64,000 bases of DNA from Magnetospirillum sp. 15-1 (lineage in GTDB: Bacteria; Pseudomonadota; Alphaproteobacteria; Rhodospirillales; Magnetospirillaceae), in the NCBI RefSeq assembly GCF_900184795.1, contig NZ_FXXN01000022.1:201501-265500 (forward strand). Direction: 5' to 3'. Made by a program: the position numbers and the translations under genes. The notes under the pieces were generated by a model. It did not search any database, had not been told where the DNA came from, and worked only from the letters and a program-made list of their open reading frames with translations. Positions 43,519-52,244 of the stretch are shown piece after piece (within the stretch, counting starts at the first letter, position 1; each line of letters opens with the position of its first letter).

Positions 43519-44841
43519 TCAGCGTTCGCTGACGGCCCTCAGGGATTCGGACGAATAGAAGCCGTCGGTGAAGTGGGTATCCGCTCCCGCCTCGGCCACC
43601 CACTGCATATCCTGGGGAGAGCCCAAGGCGGCCTGATCGAACACGTAGCGGCCGTTCACCAGATCGTACTGGACGAACGCCTCGACATCGCAAGCCCCGC
43701 CCAGTTCCCAGACCGGGATGGAGAAGCCTTCGCGCACCTTCCACAGGCGCCCCTGGGCGTCGTAATCCTCGCCGGCCAGGGCCAGGAAGGTGTCCTCGTC
43801 GAAGTACATCACCTTCTTCGGGGCGACGTGCCGGACGTCGGCCTTGGCGGTTCCCTCGACCACGATCACCCGGTGCAGCTCGTAATGCCGCCGGTCGGGG
43901 TTGATGTACTTGTCCTGGGCGACGTCCTTGAACTCGTTCTTGTAATTGTAGACGTCGAAGCTGTGGTAGGGGACGTAGACGTCCTTCTTTCCGACGATCT
44001 TCCAGTCGAAACGGTCGATGGGGCCGTTGAACAGATAGGGCTCATCGAGGGCGTAGTTGTTCTCGAAGCCGATCTGCGGGGCGTCGTACTGATAGGTGGG
44101 CATCCGGCGGACGCGCCGCTGGCCGGGGAAGTAGTAATACGTTTCCGCCGAGGCCGATTTCAGGGAGTAACGCTGGACGATGCCCTGCCCCGCCAGGGCG
44201 GGCGGATTGTTGTAGGCGAAGAAGATGCTGAAATGCAGGCCGTTGTTGATGTCCGGGGAGTTCTGCCCCTTGGCGCCCCACGGAAAGTAGGTGTATTGCG
44301 GCCCGTTGGTGGCGATCCATTCGGTGCTGCCCGGCCGGGGAGAAACCGCCGTGGTGGTCTTGGGCCAGTGGATGCCGACGCCGCGATAGCGCAACTGATG
44401 GTTCCACAGAACCTCGGCGCCGTTGGCCGGATTGGGGAACGGAATGCCGGGCAGGACGGCGCTTTCCACGAAATTGCCGCTGGCGTCCAGCTTGGCCTTT
44501 CCGGGGTTGGCCTTGGTGTTGGCCTGAACCCAATCGGGGTAGCCGCAGTCGCGCCGGGTGGGATAGACGTCCATGCGGTAGTCGGGCTTTTGCTGGAACA
44601 GGGCCGCCTGACCGGGCGTCAGCTTGTCGGCGTACTGGCTGAGATTGGCCGCGGTGATCGAAAACAGCGGCTTGTCGCCGCGATATTTCCAATGTTCGCC
44701 GCGAACCTTGCCGTAGGTCCAACCCGCCTCGGGAACCGCCGGGCCGGAAAATTCGGGAATTGCATCGGCAGCCAACGCCGCCCCGCCAGCGACGAGTATG
44801 GCAATGACGGCCCCGGAAAAGGGCAGACTGGACAACTTCAT
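43519..44841 (-). CDS. DUF1329-family exported protein
   Basis: The 440-residue protein has a signal peptide (about 1-24, ALA) and the LolA/LolB-like fold features of DUF1329 (PRPGSTEWIATNGPQ near 170, YYYFPGQRRVRRMPTYQYD near 235, VIVVEGTAKADVRH near 325). It is predicted to carry a lipid or other hydrophobic molecule in the periplasm and to act with the DUF1302 barrel. GGGAGGA precedes ATG 44841. It is the first gene of the five-gene operon running to the aldehyde dehydrogenase, and its promoter region faces the LuxR-type regulator gene. Confidence 0.82.
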   Translation of the reverse strand: MKLSSLPFSGAVIAILVAGGAALAADAIPEFSGPAVPEAGWTYGKVRGEHWKYRGDKPLFSITAANLSQYADKLTPGQAALFQQKPDYRMDVYPTRRDCGYPDWVQANTKANPGKAKLDASGNFVESAVLPGIPFPNPANGAEVLWNHQLRYRGVGIHWPKTTTAVSPRPGSTEWIATNGPQYTYFPWGAKGQNSPDINNGLHFSIFFAYNNPPALAGQGIVQRYSLKSASAETYYYFPGQRRVRRMPTYQYDAPQIGFENNYALDEPYLFNGPIDRFDWKIVGKKDVYVPYHSFDVYNYKNEFKDVAQDKYINPDRRHYELHRVIVVEGTAKADVRHVAPKKVMYFDEDTFLALAGEDYDAQGRLWKVREGFSIPVWELGGACDVEAFVQYDLVNGRYVFDQAALGSPQDMQWVAEAGADTHFTDGFYSSESLRAVSER

Positions 44842-45164
44842 GGACGATCCTCCCGGGTGCCGGCGCGACTTGGGTTCGGCCGGTTCTTCCCTGTAACGTG
44901 TTAAGCCTTCCCACTCGCGCCTGCAGTCAAAGCGCAGAGTCTCCGGTCCGGGCTTCTCTTGATGAGTATTCAGCCATGCGGATGCCGGGTGGTATTGTGA
45001 TAGCAAGGAGATCGAAAGACATGAAATAACCTAATGTGGTTATTCGGGGGTAATGGCTGATATGATAGCCAGGAATGAAAGAATTGCCGCATGTTGCGGC
45101 GCACACATATCTTTGGCCTAATTCCAAAATCCATACCAACCCCTAATAACTCGGCGGATTCTCC
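44842..45164. promoter_or_regulatory. Divergent regulatory region (DUF1329 operon / response regulator)
   Basis: About 320 bases without a gene. The half nearer the regulator (44990-45160) is noticeably AT-richer than its surroundings, as expected for promoters, and holds the palindrome at 45025-45044. I saw no riboswitch-like structure. Confidence 0.5.
45025..45044. promoter_or_regulatory. Palindrome AATAACC-N6-GGTTATT
   Basis: AATAACC-TAATGT-GGTTATT is a perfect 7-6-7 inverted repeat. Its ATAACC-N6-GGTTAT core recurs with the same spacer length in the long palindrome ahead of qhpA (48801-48842). It is a candidate site for the LuxR-type regulator encoded 120 bp away. Confidence 0.55.
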
Positions 45165-45785
45165 ATGGTTAAGGCATTGATCGTTGATGACCATCCGCTG
45201 TTCCGCGAGGCCCTGGCCTTCATCCTGTCCCAGGTGGAAGGGGGGTCAACCAGCGCGCAGGCCGAATCGCTGGAACAGGCGACGGCGGCGCTCAGGCAGG
45301 ACACGTCCTTCGACCTGGTGCTGCTGGATCTCGGATTGCCGGGGGCCAACGGGTTGAACGGTGTCCTGACCGTCCGCAACATGATTCCGACCACCCCCAT
45401 CGTGGTGGTTTCGGCGGTGGAGGATCGCGATGTCATCCACCGCGCCGCGCAGATCGGCGTCAGCGGCTATATCGTCAAGACCAGCGGAACGGAGATGATC
45501 CGGACCGCCCTGACCTCCATCTTGATGGGGAACGCCCATTTCCCCACAAGCCTGGATCAGGGAGGCGGCACCTCGGCCGGGGGGGAAGGCTCGGACATAT
45601 CGCAACTGACCCCGAGGCAACTGACGGTGCTGAGCCTGCTGGGCGAGGCCAAATCCAACAAGCAGATCGCCTATGAACTGAACATCAGCCAGGAAACGGT
45701 GAAAATCCACATCTCGGCGATCTTGCGCAAACTGGGCGTTTCCAGCCGGGCCCAGGCGGTCAAGCTGGCCTACAAGATGCGGTGA
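45165..45785 (+). CDS. NarL/LuxR-type response regulator (orphan)
   Basis: A 206-residue regulator with a receiver domain (VDDHPLFREAL at 8-18, Asp55 in LLDLGLPG, VSAVED) and a C-terminal LuxR-type HTH (LTPRQLTVLSLLGEAKSNKQIAYEL, TVKIHISAILRKLGV). No kinase gene is adjacent. It resembles the AgmR/ErbR-type regulators that control periplasmic PQQ-alcohol oxidation genes in Pseudomonas, which also lie near DUF1329/DUF1302 genes. The FIST hybrid kinase at 57.6 kb, with an H box like that of the kinases in that network, is a possible partner. Confidence 0.85.
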   Translation: MVKALIVDDHPLFREALAFILSQVEGGSTSAQAESLEQATAALRQDTSFDLVLLDLGLPGANGLNGVLTVRNMIPTTPIVVVSAVEDRDVIHRAAQIGVSGYIVKTSGTEMIRTALTSILMGNAHFPTSLDQGGGTSAGGEGSDISQLTPRQLTVLSLLGEAKSNKQIAYELNISQETVKIHISAILRKLGVSSRAQAVKLAYKMR

Positions 45786-45794
45786 GACGTCCTC

Positions 45795-46457
45795 CTAATC
45801 CGTCGCCACGGCCATGATCTGCCCCATGCACAGCCGCTCGATCTCGTCGGCATCGAAGTCGAGATGGGAGCGCTGGGCCATGAAGACCATCAGCCCCTCG
45901 ATCATGGCCGCCACCAGGATGGCCTTGCGGGCGGCGGCGGCGGGGTCGGTGGAGCCGCTCATTTCCAGGATCAGCCTTTCCAGGTTTGCGAGGTGGTGGC
46001 GATAGGCTCCCGCCAGGATCTCGGCCGCGCCGGGATCGCGGTTGGCGAAGGCCCACAATTCGAAGAACACCGCGTTGGTGCGCGGTGAGCGGATATCCTT
46101 CAGCAGATAACGGATGACGTTCTCGAACCGCTGGCGCGCGTCGCCGCTCTGGTCGATGCCGGAATAGTTGACGTCGTATTGACGGGCCAGATAGGCCAGA
46201 ACGGCGTCGAGCAGGCTGTGGCGCGAATCGAAATAGTGCTGAAGGTTGCCGACGGTTATCCCGCAGCGCCGGGCCACCTCTCTCAGCGACAGGGGCTCGA
46301 TTCCCTTTTCCGCGATGATGTCCAGCGCATGGCCGAGCGCCTGCATGACGCGTCCGCGCCCCTTCGGAGTGTTGGCATAGCGGCCGAGTATGTCGGCATA
46401 CGCCTCGGATTCGCGGCTGTCCGGGGGTTCGCTCTCCCCGCCTTCGCCCTCTCGCAT
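45795..46457 (-). CDS. TetR-family regulator
   Basis: The 220-residue protein has an N-terminal HTH (MQALGHALDIIAEKGIEPLSLREVARRCGITVGNLQHYF, about 38-76) and a helical effector domain. It is divergent from the flavin amine oxidase gene, and the region between them contains a perfect 10-bp-arm palindrome. It therefore likely represses the amine oxidase/cytochrome pair and itself, with an amine or aldehyde as possible effector. Confidence 0.85.
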   Translation of the reverse strand: MREGEGGESEPPDSRESEAYADILGRYANTPKGRGRVMQALGHALDIIAEKGIEPLSLREVARRCGITVGNLQHYFDSRHSLLDAVLAYLARQYDVNYSGIDQSGDARQRFENVIRYLLKDIRSPRTNAVFFELWAFANRDPGAAEILAGAYRHHLANLERLILEMSGSTDPAAAARKAILVAAMIEGLMVFMAQRSHLDFDADEIERLCMGQIMAVATD

Positions 46458-46497
46458 GATCCGGTCTCCATCGGCACGTTGACAAAAAAGGTCAGTC

Positions 46498-46522
46498 GAC
46501 CTATTTTTCGGGAAAATAGGTC
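46498..46522. promoter_or_regulatory. Candidate TetR operator in the amine oxidase promoter
   Basis: GACCTATTTT-TCGGG-AAAATAGGTC is a perfect inverted repeat with 10-bp arms and a 5-bp spacer, 41 bp upstream of the tetR start and 37 bp upstream of the amine oxidase start. Confidence 0.75.
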
Positions 46523-46559
46523 ATGTAACCTAATTAAACCAAGACGCGGGAGAGGATCA

Positions 46560-47972
46560 ATGTCCAAGGAACCAATCTGCGCCGGCCGGCGCAGGGCGAT
46601 CACCGCCATGGCGGTATTACCGGCGGCGATGGCCGCCGGCCTGCCCGTCGAGGCGGCGGCGGGGAACCCACCCTACGACGCCATCGTCATCGGAGGAGGT
46701 TTCGCCGGGTGCACGGCATCGCGTGAAATCGCCAAGGCCGGTAAAAGGGTGCTTGTGCTGGAGGCCCGCAACCGGGTGGGAGGGCGAACCTTCTCCACCA
46801 AGGTGGGGGGACACGCCTTCGAGTTCGGGGGAACCTGGATTCATTGGAGCCAACCCCATGTCTGGGCCGAGGTGACCCGTTACGGCCTGGGAATCACGGC
46901 CAGTTCCGGCGCCAATCCCGAACACACGGCTCTTTTGAGCGAGGGGCGGTTGATCCAGTCCCCCGCTGGCGAGATGCTCCCGGTCCTGGGCGCGGCCATG
47001 GCCAAGTTCTGCAATGTGGACGGCCAGGACGGGCGGACCGTCTTTCCCCGTCCCCACGACCCGTTCTTTTCCCCCGAGCCGGCCAAGTACGATTCCCTGT
47101 CGTTGCAGGACCGGCTCGACGCCCTGGACTTCTCGCCGGTCGAGCGCGATCTGGTGGCGGCGCAACTGGCCATCAACTGCCACAACGATCCTCGCCGGGG
47201 CGGATTGCTGGATCAGGTGAAATGGTGGTCCCTCGGCGACTATGAGATGGAGCGCTATTTCAACAAACTGGCCGTCTACAAGATCGCCGAGGGCACCGGC
47301 GCCCTTGCCAGGGCGATCGTCGAGGACGGCAAGGCCGAGGTGCGGCTGTCCTCCCCCGTCAAGTCGGTGACGCGGACCGGAGGCATCTTCGCCATCACCA
47401 CGACGCGGGGCGAGGTGTTCACGGCCCGCTCCGTAGTGGTGGCGGTGCCCCTGAACGTGCTGGCCTCCATCGAGTTCTCCCCCGCCCTTCCGGACGCGAA
47501 GATGGCTGCCGCCCGGCAGGGCCACACCGGCGGTGGAACCAAATGCTACATCAAGCTGGCACGACGGATCGGCAACTGGCTCGGTCAGGCGCCGTTTCCC
47601 CATCCCATCAGTCTGGCCTGGACGGAGGAGGATGCCGAGGACGGCACCCTGCTGGTCGCCTTCGGACCTCCCAAGGCCATGGACATCACCAACGAGAGGG
47701 AGGTCCAGACGGTGCTGCGCACCCTTATCCCCGACGCCGAGGTCAAGGCCGTCTACGGCTACCAGTGGGAGAACGACCCGTTCTCGCGGGGAACGTGGTG
47801 CTGGTACCGGCCCGGAATGTTCACCCGTTCCCTCCGGGACCTTCAGGCGCCGACCGGCGGATTGTTCTTCGCCTCCGCCGATCACGCCAGCGGCTGGAGG
47901 GGATTCATCGACGGGGCCATCGAAAGCGGCCTGAGCGCCGGCCGTCAGGCCCGCAACCATCTCGATGTTTGA
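46560..47972 (+). CDS. Exported flavin-containing amine oxidase/dehydrogenase
   Basis: A 470-residue monoamine-oxidase-family protein. The N-terminus has a Tat-like signal (GRRRAITAMAV, then a weakly hydrophobic Ala-rich stretch to about 35). FAD motifs are AIVIGGGFAG near 43, EARNRVGGRTFS near 65 and FFASADHASGWRGFIDGAIESG near the C-terminus. GGTWIHWSQPHVW near 90 is like bacterial nicotine/pseudooxynicotine oxidases. The next gene, 12 bp on, is an exported cytochrome c; NicA2 of Pseudomonas uses a cytochrome c in place of O2, so this enzyme may likewise be an amine dehydrogenase. ATG 46560 follows GGGAGAGG. Confidence 0.82.
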   Translation: MSKEPICAGRRRAITAMAVLPAAMAAGLPVEAAAGNPPYDAIVIGGGFAGCTASREIAKAGKRVLVLEARNRVGGRTFSTKVGGHAFEFGGTWIHWSQPHVWAEVTRYGLGITASSGANPEHTALLSEGRLIQSPAGEMLPVLGAAMAKFCNVDGQDGRTVFPRPHDPFFSPEPAKYDSLSLQDRLDALDFSPVERDLVAAQLAINCHNDPRRGGLLDQVKWWSLGDYEMERYFNKLAVYKIAEGTGALARAIVEDGKAEVRLSSPVKSVTRTGGIFAITTTRGEVFTARSVVVAVPLNVLASIEFSPALPDAKMAAARQGHTGGGTKCYIKLARRIGNWLGQAPFPHPISLAWTEEDAEDGTLLVAFGPPKAMDITNEREVQTVLRTLIPDAEVKAVYGYQWENDPFSRGTWCWYRPGMFTRSLRDLQAPTGGLFFASADHASGWRGFIDGAIESGLSAGRQARNHLDV

Positions 47973-47984
47973 GGAAAGGGCTCG

Positions 47985-48794
47985 ATGATGTGGAAGAAGA
48001 TCGGTTTCCTGGCCGCCGTCATGACCTTGCTTGCCGCCGCCGGAGCGAAGGCGGGGGGATGTTCTCCCGAAGCGGGTCGCCGGCTGTACGAAAGCAAATG
48101 CGCCCTGTGCCACCCGAACACGCCGTCGGGTGAGCACAATATCGGCCCCAATCTCCATGCGGTGGTCGGCCGCCCGGTCGCTGCCGCCAAGGGCTTCGGC
48201 TATTCGCTGGCCCTCGCCGGGGTCAGGGCCAAGTGGACGGCGGAACGGATCGAGGCGTGGCTGACCGACCCCAACAAGCTCTATCCGGGAACCTCCATGG
48301 CCTTCGCCGGGCTGAAATCCGCCGAGGACCGGGCGGATATCGCCTGCTTCCTGGCCGGGGCCGGGGCCGGGGACGGCGCGGCCGGGACGCGATCGCCGCT
48401 CGAGCGGGAACTGGACGGCCGGCTGCGCGACATCGAACGGCTGTGGCGGGATGGCGACGCCCGCGCCATGGCCTCGTCGCTCTATACCGCCGATGCCGTC
48501 ATCGCCGGCGAGGGAATGCCCCAGGCGGTCCAGGGAACCGCCGGCATCGAGGCGCTGCTCGTCACCCTGGTCAAGGACAGCGGAGAGGTGCGCCTGACCA
48601 GCCGCGCCACCCAAAGCCTGGGCCAGGGCGCCGCGCTGATGTGGATGACGTGGCTGGTCACCCCCCGCGACGCGGCCCAGGGTTCCCCCTTCACCATGCG
48701 CTCCCTGATGGTCTGGAGAAAATCGGCGGAACGCTGGAAGATCGCTGCGGATATGTATTCCGTTGGCGACCTTCCCGATCTGCGGTCACGCTGA
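47985..48794 (+). CDS. Cytochrome c fused to an NTF2/SnoaL-like domain
   Basis: The 269-residue protein has a signal peptide (about 1-23), a class I cytochrome c domain (CALCH at 39-43, axial Met105 in GTSMAFAGL) and, after a short linker from about 130, a C-terminal domain of about 120 residues (ELDGRLRDIERLWRDGDARAMASSLYT ... WRKSAERWKIAADMYS) that has the pattern of NTF2-like/DUF4440 proteins. I do not know this fusion from characterised proteins. It is the probable electron acceptor of the amine oxidase just upstream; the NTF2-like domain could bind a small ligand or dock the partner. Confidence 0.8.
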   Translation: MMWKKIGFLAAVMTLLAAAGAKAGGCSPEAGRRLYESKCALCHPNTPSGEHNIGPNLHAVVGRPVAAAKGFGYSLALAGVRAKWTAERIEAWLTDPNKLYPGTSMAFAGLKSAEDRADIACFLAGAGAGDGAAGTRSPLERELDGRLRDIERLWRDGDARAMASSLYTADAVIAGEGMPQAVQGTAGIEALLVTLVKDSGEVRLTSRATQSLGQGAALMWMTWLVTPRDAAQGSPFTMRSLMVWRKSAERWKIAADMYSVGDLPDLRSR

Positions 48795-48800
48795 CGGGGA

Positions 48801-48842
48801 CCGGCCGAGGCGATAACCACAATAGGTTATCGCCTCGGCCGG
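48801..48842. promoter_or_regulatory. Long perfect palindrome upstream of qhpA
   Basis: CCGGCCGAGGCGATAACC (48801-48818) pairs perfectly with 48825-48842 across the 6-base loop ACAATA. The inner ATAACC-N6-GGTTAT matches the site at 45025-45044. It may act as terminator of the cytochrome gene, as an operator for qhpA 82 bp downstream, or both. No U-tract follows it. Confidence 0.65.
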
Positions 48843-48923
48843 GCATGATTGATGTAGTCTCGGACCGTGCCGTTGCATGGACTCCCCGACCAATAAGGCG
48901 GAGCCGATACGGGAGGTTTGAGG

Positions 48924-50489
48924 ATGACGTCTCTGGTTGCGCGCTCCATCGGAGCGGCGAGTGTGTTCGCGTTTGCCCTGTTGGGAAGTGCCGTCGCCAC
49001 GGCGGCTCCGCCGTCCTCCGAGGGCGAGGCCCTTCTGGACGCCAAGTGCTCGTCGTGCCATGTCCGGTCCGCCGGGGATGGCCTGTTCCGCATCGACCAT
49101 ATCCGCAAGACCCCGGAAGGCTGGAGCATGACGCTGTGGCGCATGCGCCAGTGGCACGGGCTTCAGGTCAGCGACGACGAGGAGCGGAGCCTGATCAAGT
49201 ATCTGGCCGATACCCGTGGACTCGCTCCCGAGGAGGCCGCTCCCTACCGCTATGCGCTGGAGCGCCGCACCCTGGTCGAGGCGCCCGACGATGCCGATAC
49301 GGCCGTGCTGTGCGCCCGTTGCCATTCCTACGCCCGCCCCGCCCTGCAGCGCCGGACCGAGGACGAGTGGCGGCGGCTGATCCACATGCATCTGGCCCAG
49401 TGGCCGACCATCGAGTACCACGCTTTTTCCCGCGACCGGAAATGGTGGGAAATCGTTTCCACCCAACTGCCGGCCAAGCTGGCGGCCAAGTGGCCGCTGT
49501 CCTCCGCCGCCTGGGATCGCTGGAAGACGAAGACGTCTCCCGATCTGTCCGGCGTCTGGACGGTTTCCGGCCATCGCCCCGGCAAGGGCGGCTATACCGG
49601 CCGCATGGATGTCCGGGCGGCGGATCGCGACCACTATGCCATGACCTACCGCCTGGTCTGGGCGGACGGCTCGGAGGAAACCGGACAGGGCAGTTCGGTG
49701 GTCTATACCGGCTACGAATGGCGGGGCTCCACCACGCTGGGCGGTGAACGCCGGGACGAGGTCCTGACCGTCGAGCCGGGCGGCAACCGCATCGCCGGGC
49801 GCTGGTTCGTCAAGGGGCAGGAGGGTGTCGGCGGCGACATGACGGCGGTTCGCGGTTCCGACATGATCGCCTCCGTCACTCCCGCTTACCTGAAGCGGGG
49901 GATTCCCACGCGGATCACCATCGCCGGAAGCGGTCTGGCCGGAACGCCGTCCCTTGGCCGGGGCGTCAAGATTTCCAAGGTCATCTCGTCGAGCCCCGAA
50001 TCGGTCACGGTTCTGGCCGAGGCCGCCAGGAACGCCCCCGAAGGTCCGCGCGCCGTCGCCGTCGGACGCGCCGGGCTCAAGGATGGGCTTGCCATCTACG
50101 GCGCCATCGCCTCGGTCAAGGTCGAGCCCGCCGACATGGTGGCCCGCAACGGCGGCAACGGCGGTCCGGTGCCGACCACCCTGGCCCAGTTCGAGGCGGT
50201 GGCCTATACCGGCGACGGCCAGCGGATCGGCGTGGTGCCCGCCCGCTGGTCGGCCAGGCCGTTCGACGACACCGCCCTGCACGACAAGGACGTGGAGTTC
50301 GGCGGCACGCTGTCGGCCGACGGGTTGTTCACGCCCGGCGACGCCGGACCCAACCCGAAGCGGGGCGGCGGCAACAACAACGCCAACCTGTACGTCGTCG
50401 CCGAGGTGACGGACGGGCCGCGCCAAGTCGAGGGCAAGGCCCACTTGATCATCGCCCCGCAACGCTGGAACGATTCCCCCATCCGCTGA
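48924..50489 (+). CDS. qhpA: Quinohemoprotein amine dehydrogenase alpha subunit
   Basis: The 521-residue subunit has a signal peptide (about 1-28) and two haem c motifs, CSSCH (42-46) and CARCH (130-134), followed by beta-rich domains, the known architecture of the diheme alpha subunit. In the periplasm it takes electrons from the CTQ cofactor of the gamma subunit and passes them to a soluble acceptor. ATG 48924 follows GGGAGGT. It is the first gene of an operon with the order A-D-C-B-F-E, as in Paracoccus and Pseudomonas. Confidence 0.95.
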   Translation: MTSLVARSIGAASVFAFALLGSAVATAAPPSSEGEALLDAKCSSCHVRSAGDGLFRIDHIRKTPEGWSMTLWRMRQWHGLQVSDDEERSLIKYLADTRGLAPEEAAPYRYALERRTLVEAPDDADTAVLCARCHSYARPALQRRTEDEWRRLIHMHLAQWPTIEYHAFSRDRKWWEIVSTQLPAKLAAKWPLSSAAWDRWKTKTSPDLSGVWTVSGHRPGKGGYTGRMDVRAADRDHYAMTYRLVWADGSEETGQGSSVVYTGYEWRGSTTLGGERRDEVLTVEPGGNRIAGRWFVKGQEGVGGDMTAVRGSDMIASVTPAYLKRGIPTRITIAGSGLAGTPSLGRGVKISKVISSSPESVTVLAEAARNAPEGPRAVAVGRAGLKDGLAIYGAIASVKVEPADMVARNGGNGGPVPTTLAQFEAVAYTGDGQRIGVVPARWSARPFDDTALHDKDVEFGGTLSADGLFTPGDAGPNPKRGGGNNNANLYVVAEVTDGPRQVEGKAHLIIAPQRWNDSPIR

Positions 50490-50500
50490 AGGTGGCTTCG

Positions 50501-51913
50501 ATGACCCTATGTCTGGCCGGCGGCAGTCTGCGTGAGTATCGGATCGGCGAACGGCGATTGCTGTTCCACGTTCCCACCACCAGCCTGTTCGAAATCGACG
50601 AGACGGCGGCCGCCGTCATGGACCAGTTCATCGGCGAAGGCAGCCTGTCCACCGAGGCGCTGATGGGCCGGCTGGCCGGCGCCTTCAGCCGTCAGGCCGT
50701 GAGCGAGGCGCTGAGCGATCTCGGTGCCCTGGGGGTGATCACGGCTCCCGGCGGCAATTCCTCGGGACGAGAGCCGCCCCGCGTGCCGGACAATGCGCTG
50801 ACCACCCTGGTTCTCGGCCTGACCAACGGCTGCAATCTGGCCTGCTCCTATTGCTACAAGGAGGATTTGCGGCGCCCGGCCGATGCCCAGCGGATGTCCG
50901 CCGACGACGCGAGGGCCGCGGTGGACCTGCTGATCCGCGAATCGGGCGAGCGGCCGCGCATCAACATCACCTTTTTCGGCGGCGAGCCCCTGACCGCCCT
51001 GCCGACCATCCGCGAGACCGTGGCCCATGCCGAGGAGCGCGCCGCCGCGTCGGGCAAGCGGGTGGACTTCTCCATCACCACCAACGCCACGCTGCTCGAC
51101 GACCACGCCATTGATTTCCTGGTGGCCCATAACGTCGCCGTCACCGTCAGCATGGACGGCCCCGCCGCGATCCACGACCGGAACCGTCGCACCGTCGGCG
51201 GCAAGGGAACCTATGACGTGGTCGCCGACCGGGCCCGGCGGCTGATCGGGCGCCATACCGCCCGGCCGGTGGGGGCGCGGGTCACCCTGACCGGCGGCGA
51301 TGATATCGCGGCCATCCATCATCACCTGAAGAACGAGATCGGCTTTGCCGAGGTCGGCTTCGCGCCGGTCACGGCGGGACTGCCGGCCGGAATGCTCACC
51401 CCCGACCTGTTCGCCGGCATGGCTTCCCTTGCCGCCCGGTGGCGCGATGCCGCCCTCGAGGGGCGTGATATGGGATTCTCCAATATCGCCCAGATGGTCG
51501 GCAATCTGCATGAAGGGGTGTCGAAGCTGATCCCGTGCGGGGCCGGCCTGTCGCTGCTGGCGGTGGAGACCGACGGCTCCCTGGCGCTCTGCCATCGCTT
51601 CATCGGCAGCGAGATCCCGAAGATGGGGCACGTGCGGCACGGCATCGACCGTCAGGCGGCCGGCCAGGTGATCTCCGGAGCCCTCGACCGCGCCGCCGCC
51701 AATTGCGGCGACTGCCATGCCCGCCATCTGTGCGCCGGCGGCTGCTACCACGAATCCCATGTCCGCCACGGCGACATGTTCCGTCCCACCGACCATTACT
51801 GCGACCTGATGCGCGACTGGATCGATCTCGGCATCACCATCTACGGCGAGATCATGGCGGGCAACCCGTCCTTCCTGACCCGTCGCCACGGCCCCTCGGA
51901 GACCAGCTCATGA
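50501..51913 (+). CDS. qhpD: Radical SAM peptide-modifying enzyme of QHNDH (thioether-forming)
   Basis: A 470-residue radical SAM/SPASM protein: N-terminal peptide-recognition region, SAM cluster motif CNLACSYC (Cys111, 115, 118), FFGGEPL near 160 and C-terminal auxiliary-cluster cysteines ([14 protein letters not shown], then YCDLM). QhpD installs the Cys-to-Asp/Glu thioether bridges in the gamma subunit. ATG 50501 is chosen over a GTG at 50492 because AAGGTGG lies between them at correct spacing. It ends by overlapping the gamma-subunit gene by 4 bp. Confidence 0.95.
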   Translation: MTLCLAGGSLREYRIGERRLLFHVPTTSLFEIDETAAAVMDQFIGEGSLSTEALMGRLAGAFSRQAVSEALSDLGALGVITAPGGNSSGREPPRVPDNALTTLVLGLTNGCNLACSYCYKEDLRRPADAQRMSADDARAAVDLLIRESGERPRINITFFGGEPLTALPTIRETVAHAEERAAASGKRVDFSITTNATLLDDHAIDFLVAHNVAVTVSMDGPAAIHDRNRRTVGGKGTYDVVADRARRLIGRHTARPVGARVTLTGGDDIAAIHHHLKNEIGFAEVGFAPVTAGLPAGMLTPDLFAGMASLAARWRDAALEGRDMGFSNIAQMVGNLHEGVSKLIPCGAGLSLLAVETDGSLALCHRFIGSEIPKMGHVRHGIDRQAAGQVISGALDRAAANCGDCHARHLCAGGCYHESHVRHGDMFRPTDHYCDLMRDWIDLGITIYGEIMAGNPSFLTRRHGPSETSS

Positions 51914-52230
51914 AGCACCTTAAGCCCATCAACCGCAAGGCGGAGCGCCTCGAGCAGGCGGCGGAGGACGGCCGGTCCGAGGAAGTCCGGGTCATGCAGG
52001 TCGTCAACGGCTGCACCTCGACTCTCGATCCCGGCTGGGAGGTGGACCCGTTCGGCGGCATCGCCGCGCTCTGCCAGCCGGTGGAGGCCGACCTTTATGG
52101 CTGCGCCGACCCCTGCTGGTGGCCGGCCCAGGTCCCCGATACCCAGAACACCGCACCGAACTGGGCCGATGCCGCGCCGTCGGGACTGCGCGACTGGCGC
52201 AGCCTGCAGCCCATTCATCGCAAGAAATAG
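51910..52230 (+). CDS. qhpC: Quinohemoprotein amine dehydrogenase gamma subunit (CTQ precursor)
   Basis: The 106-residue precursor has a 28-residue leader ([16 protein letters not shown]...), then the mature peptide. Using the Pseudomonas putida mature numbering plus 28, every modified residue is present: Cys35-Glu44, Cys55-Asp61 and Cys69-Asp77 for the three thioethers, and Cys65 with Trp71 for the cysteine tryptophylquinone. So the full set of modifications, including double hydroxylation of Trp71, is expected. It carries no conventional signal peptide; the folded, cross-linked protein is released by QhpE and exported with QhpF. Confidence 0.97.
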   Translation: MKHLKPINRKAERLEQAAEDGRSEEVRVMQVVNGCTSTLDPGWEVDPFGGIAALCQPVEADLYGCADPCWWPAQVPDTQNTAPNWADAAPSGLRDWRSLQPIHRKK

Positions 52231-52244
52231 CAGAGAGTCCCGCC

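Noticed and set aside
46560-47972. The flavin amine oxidase as the missing QhpG
   Set aside because: QhpG is a flavin monooxygenase of a different family; this protein is of the monoamine-oxidase type, is exported, and is under a separate TetR promoter.
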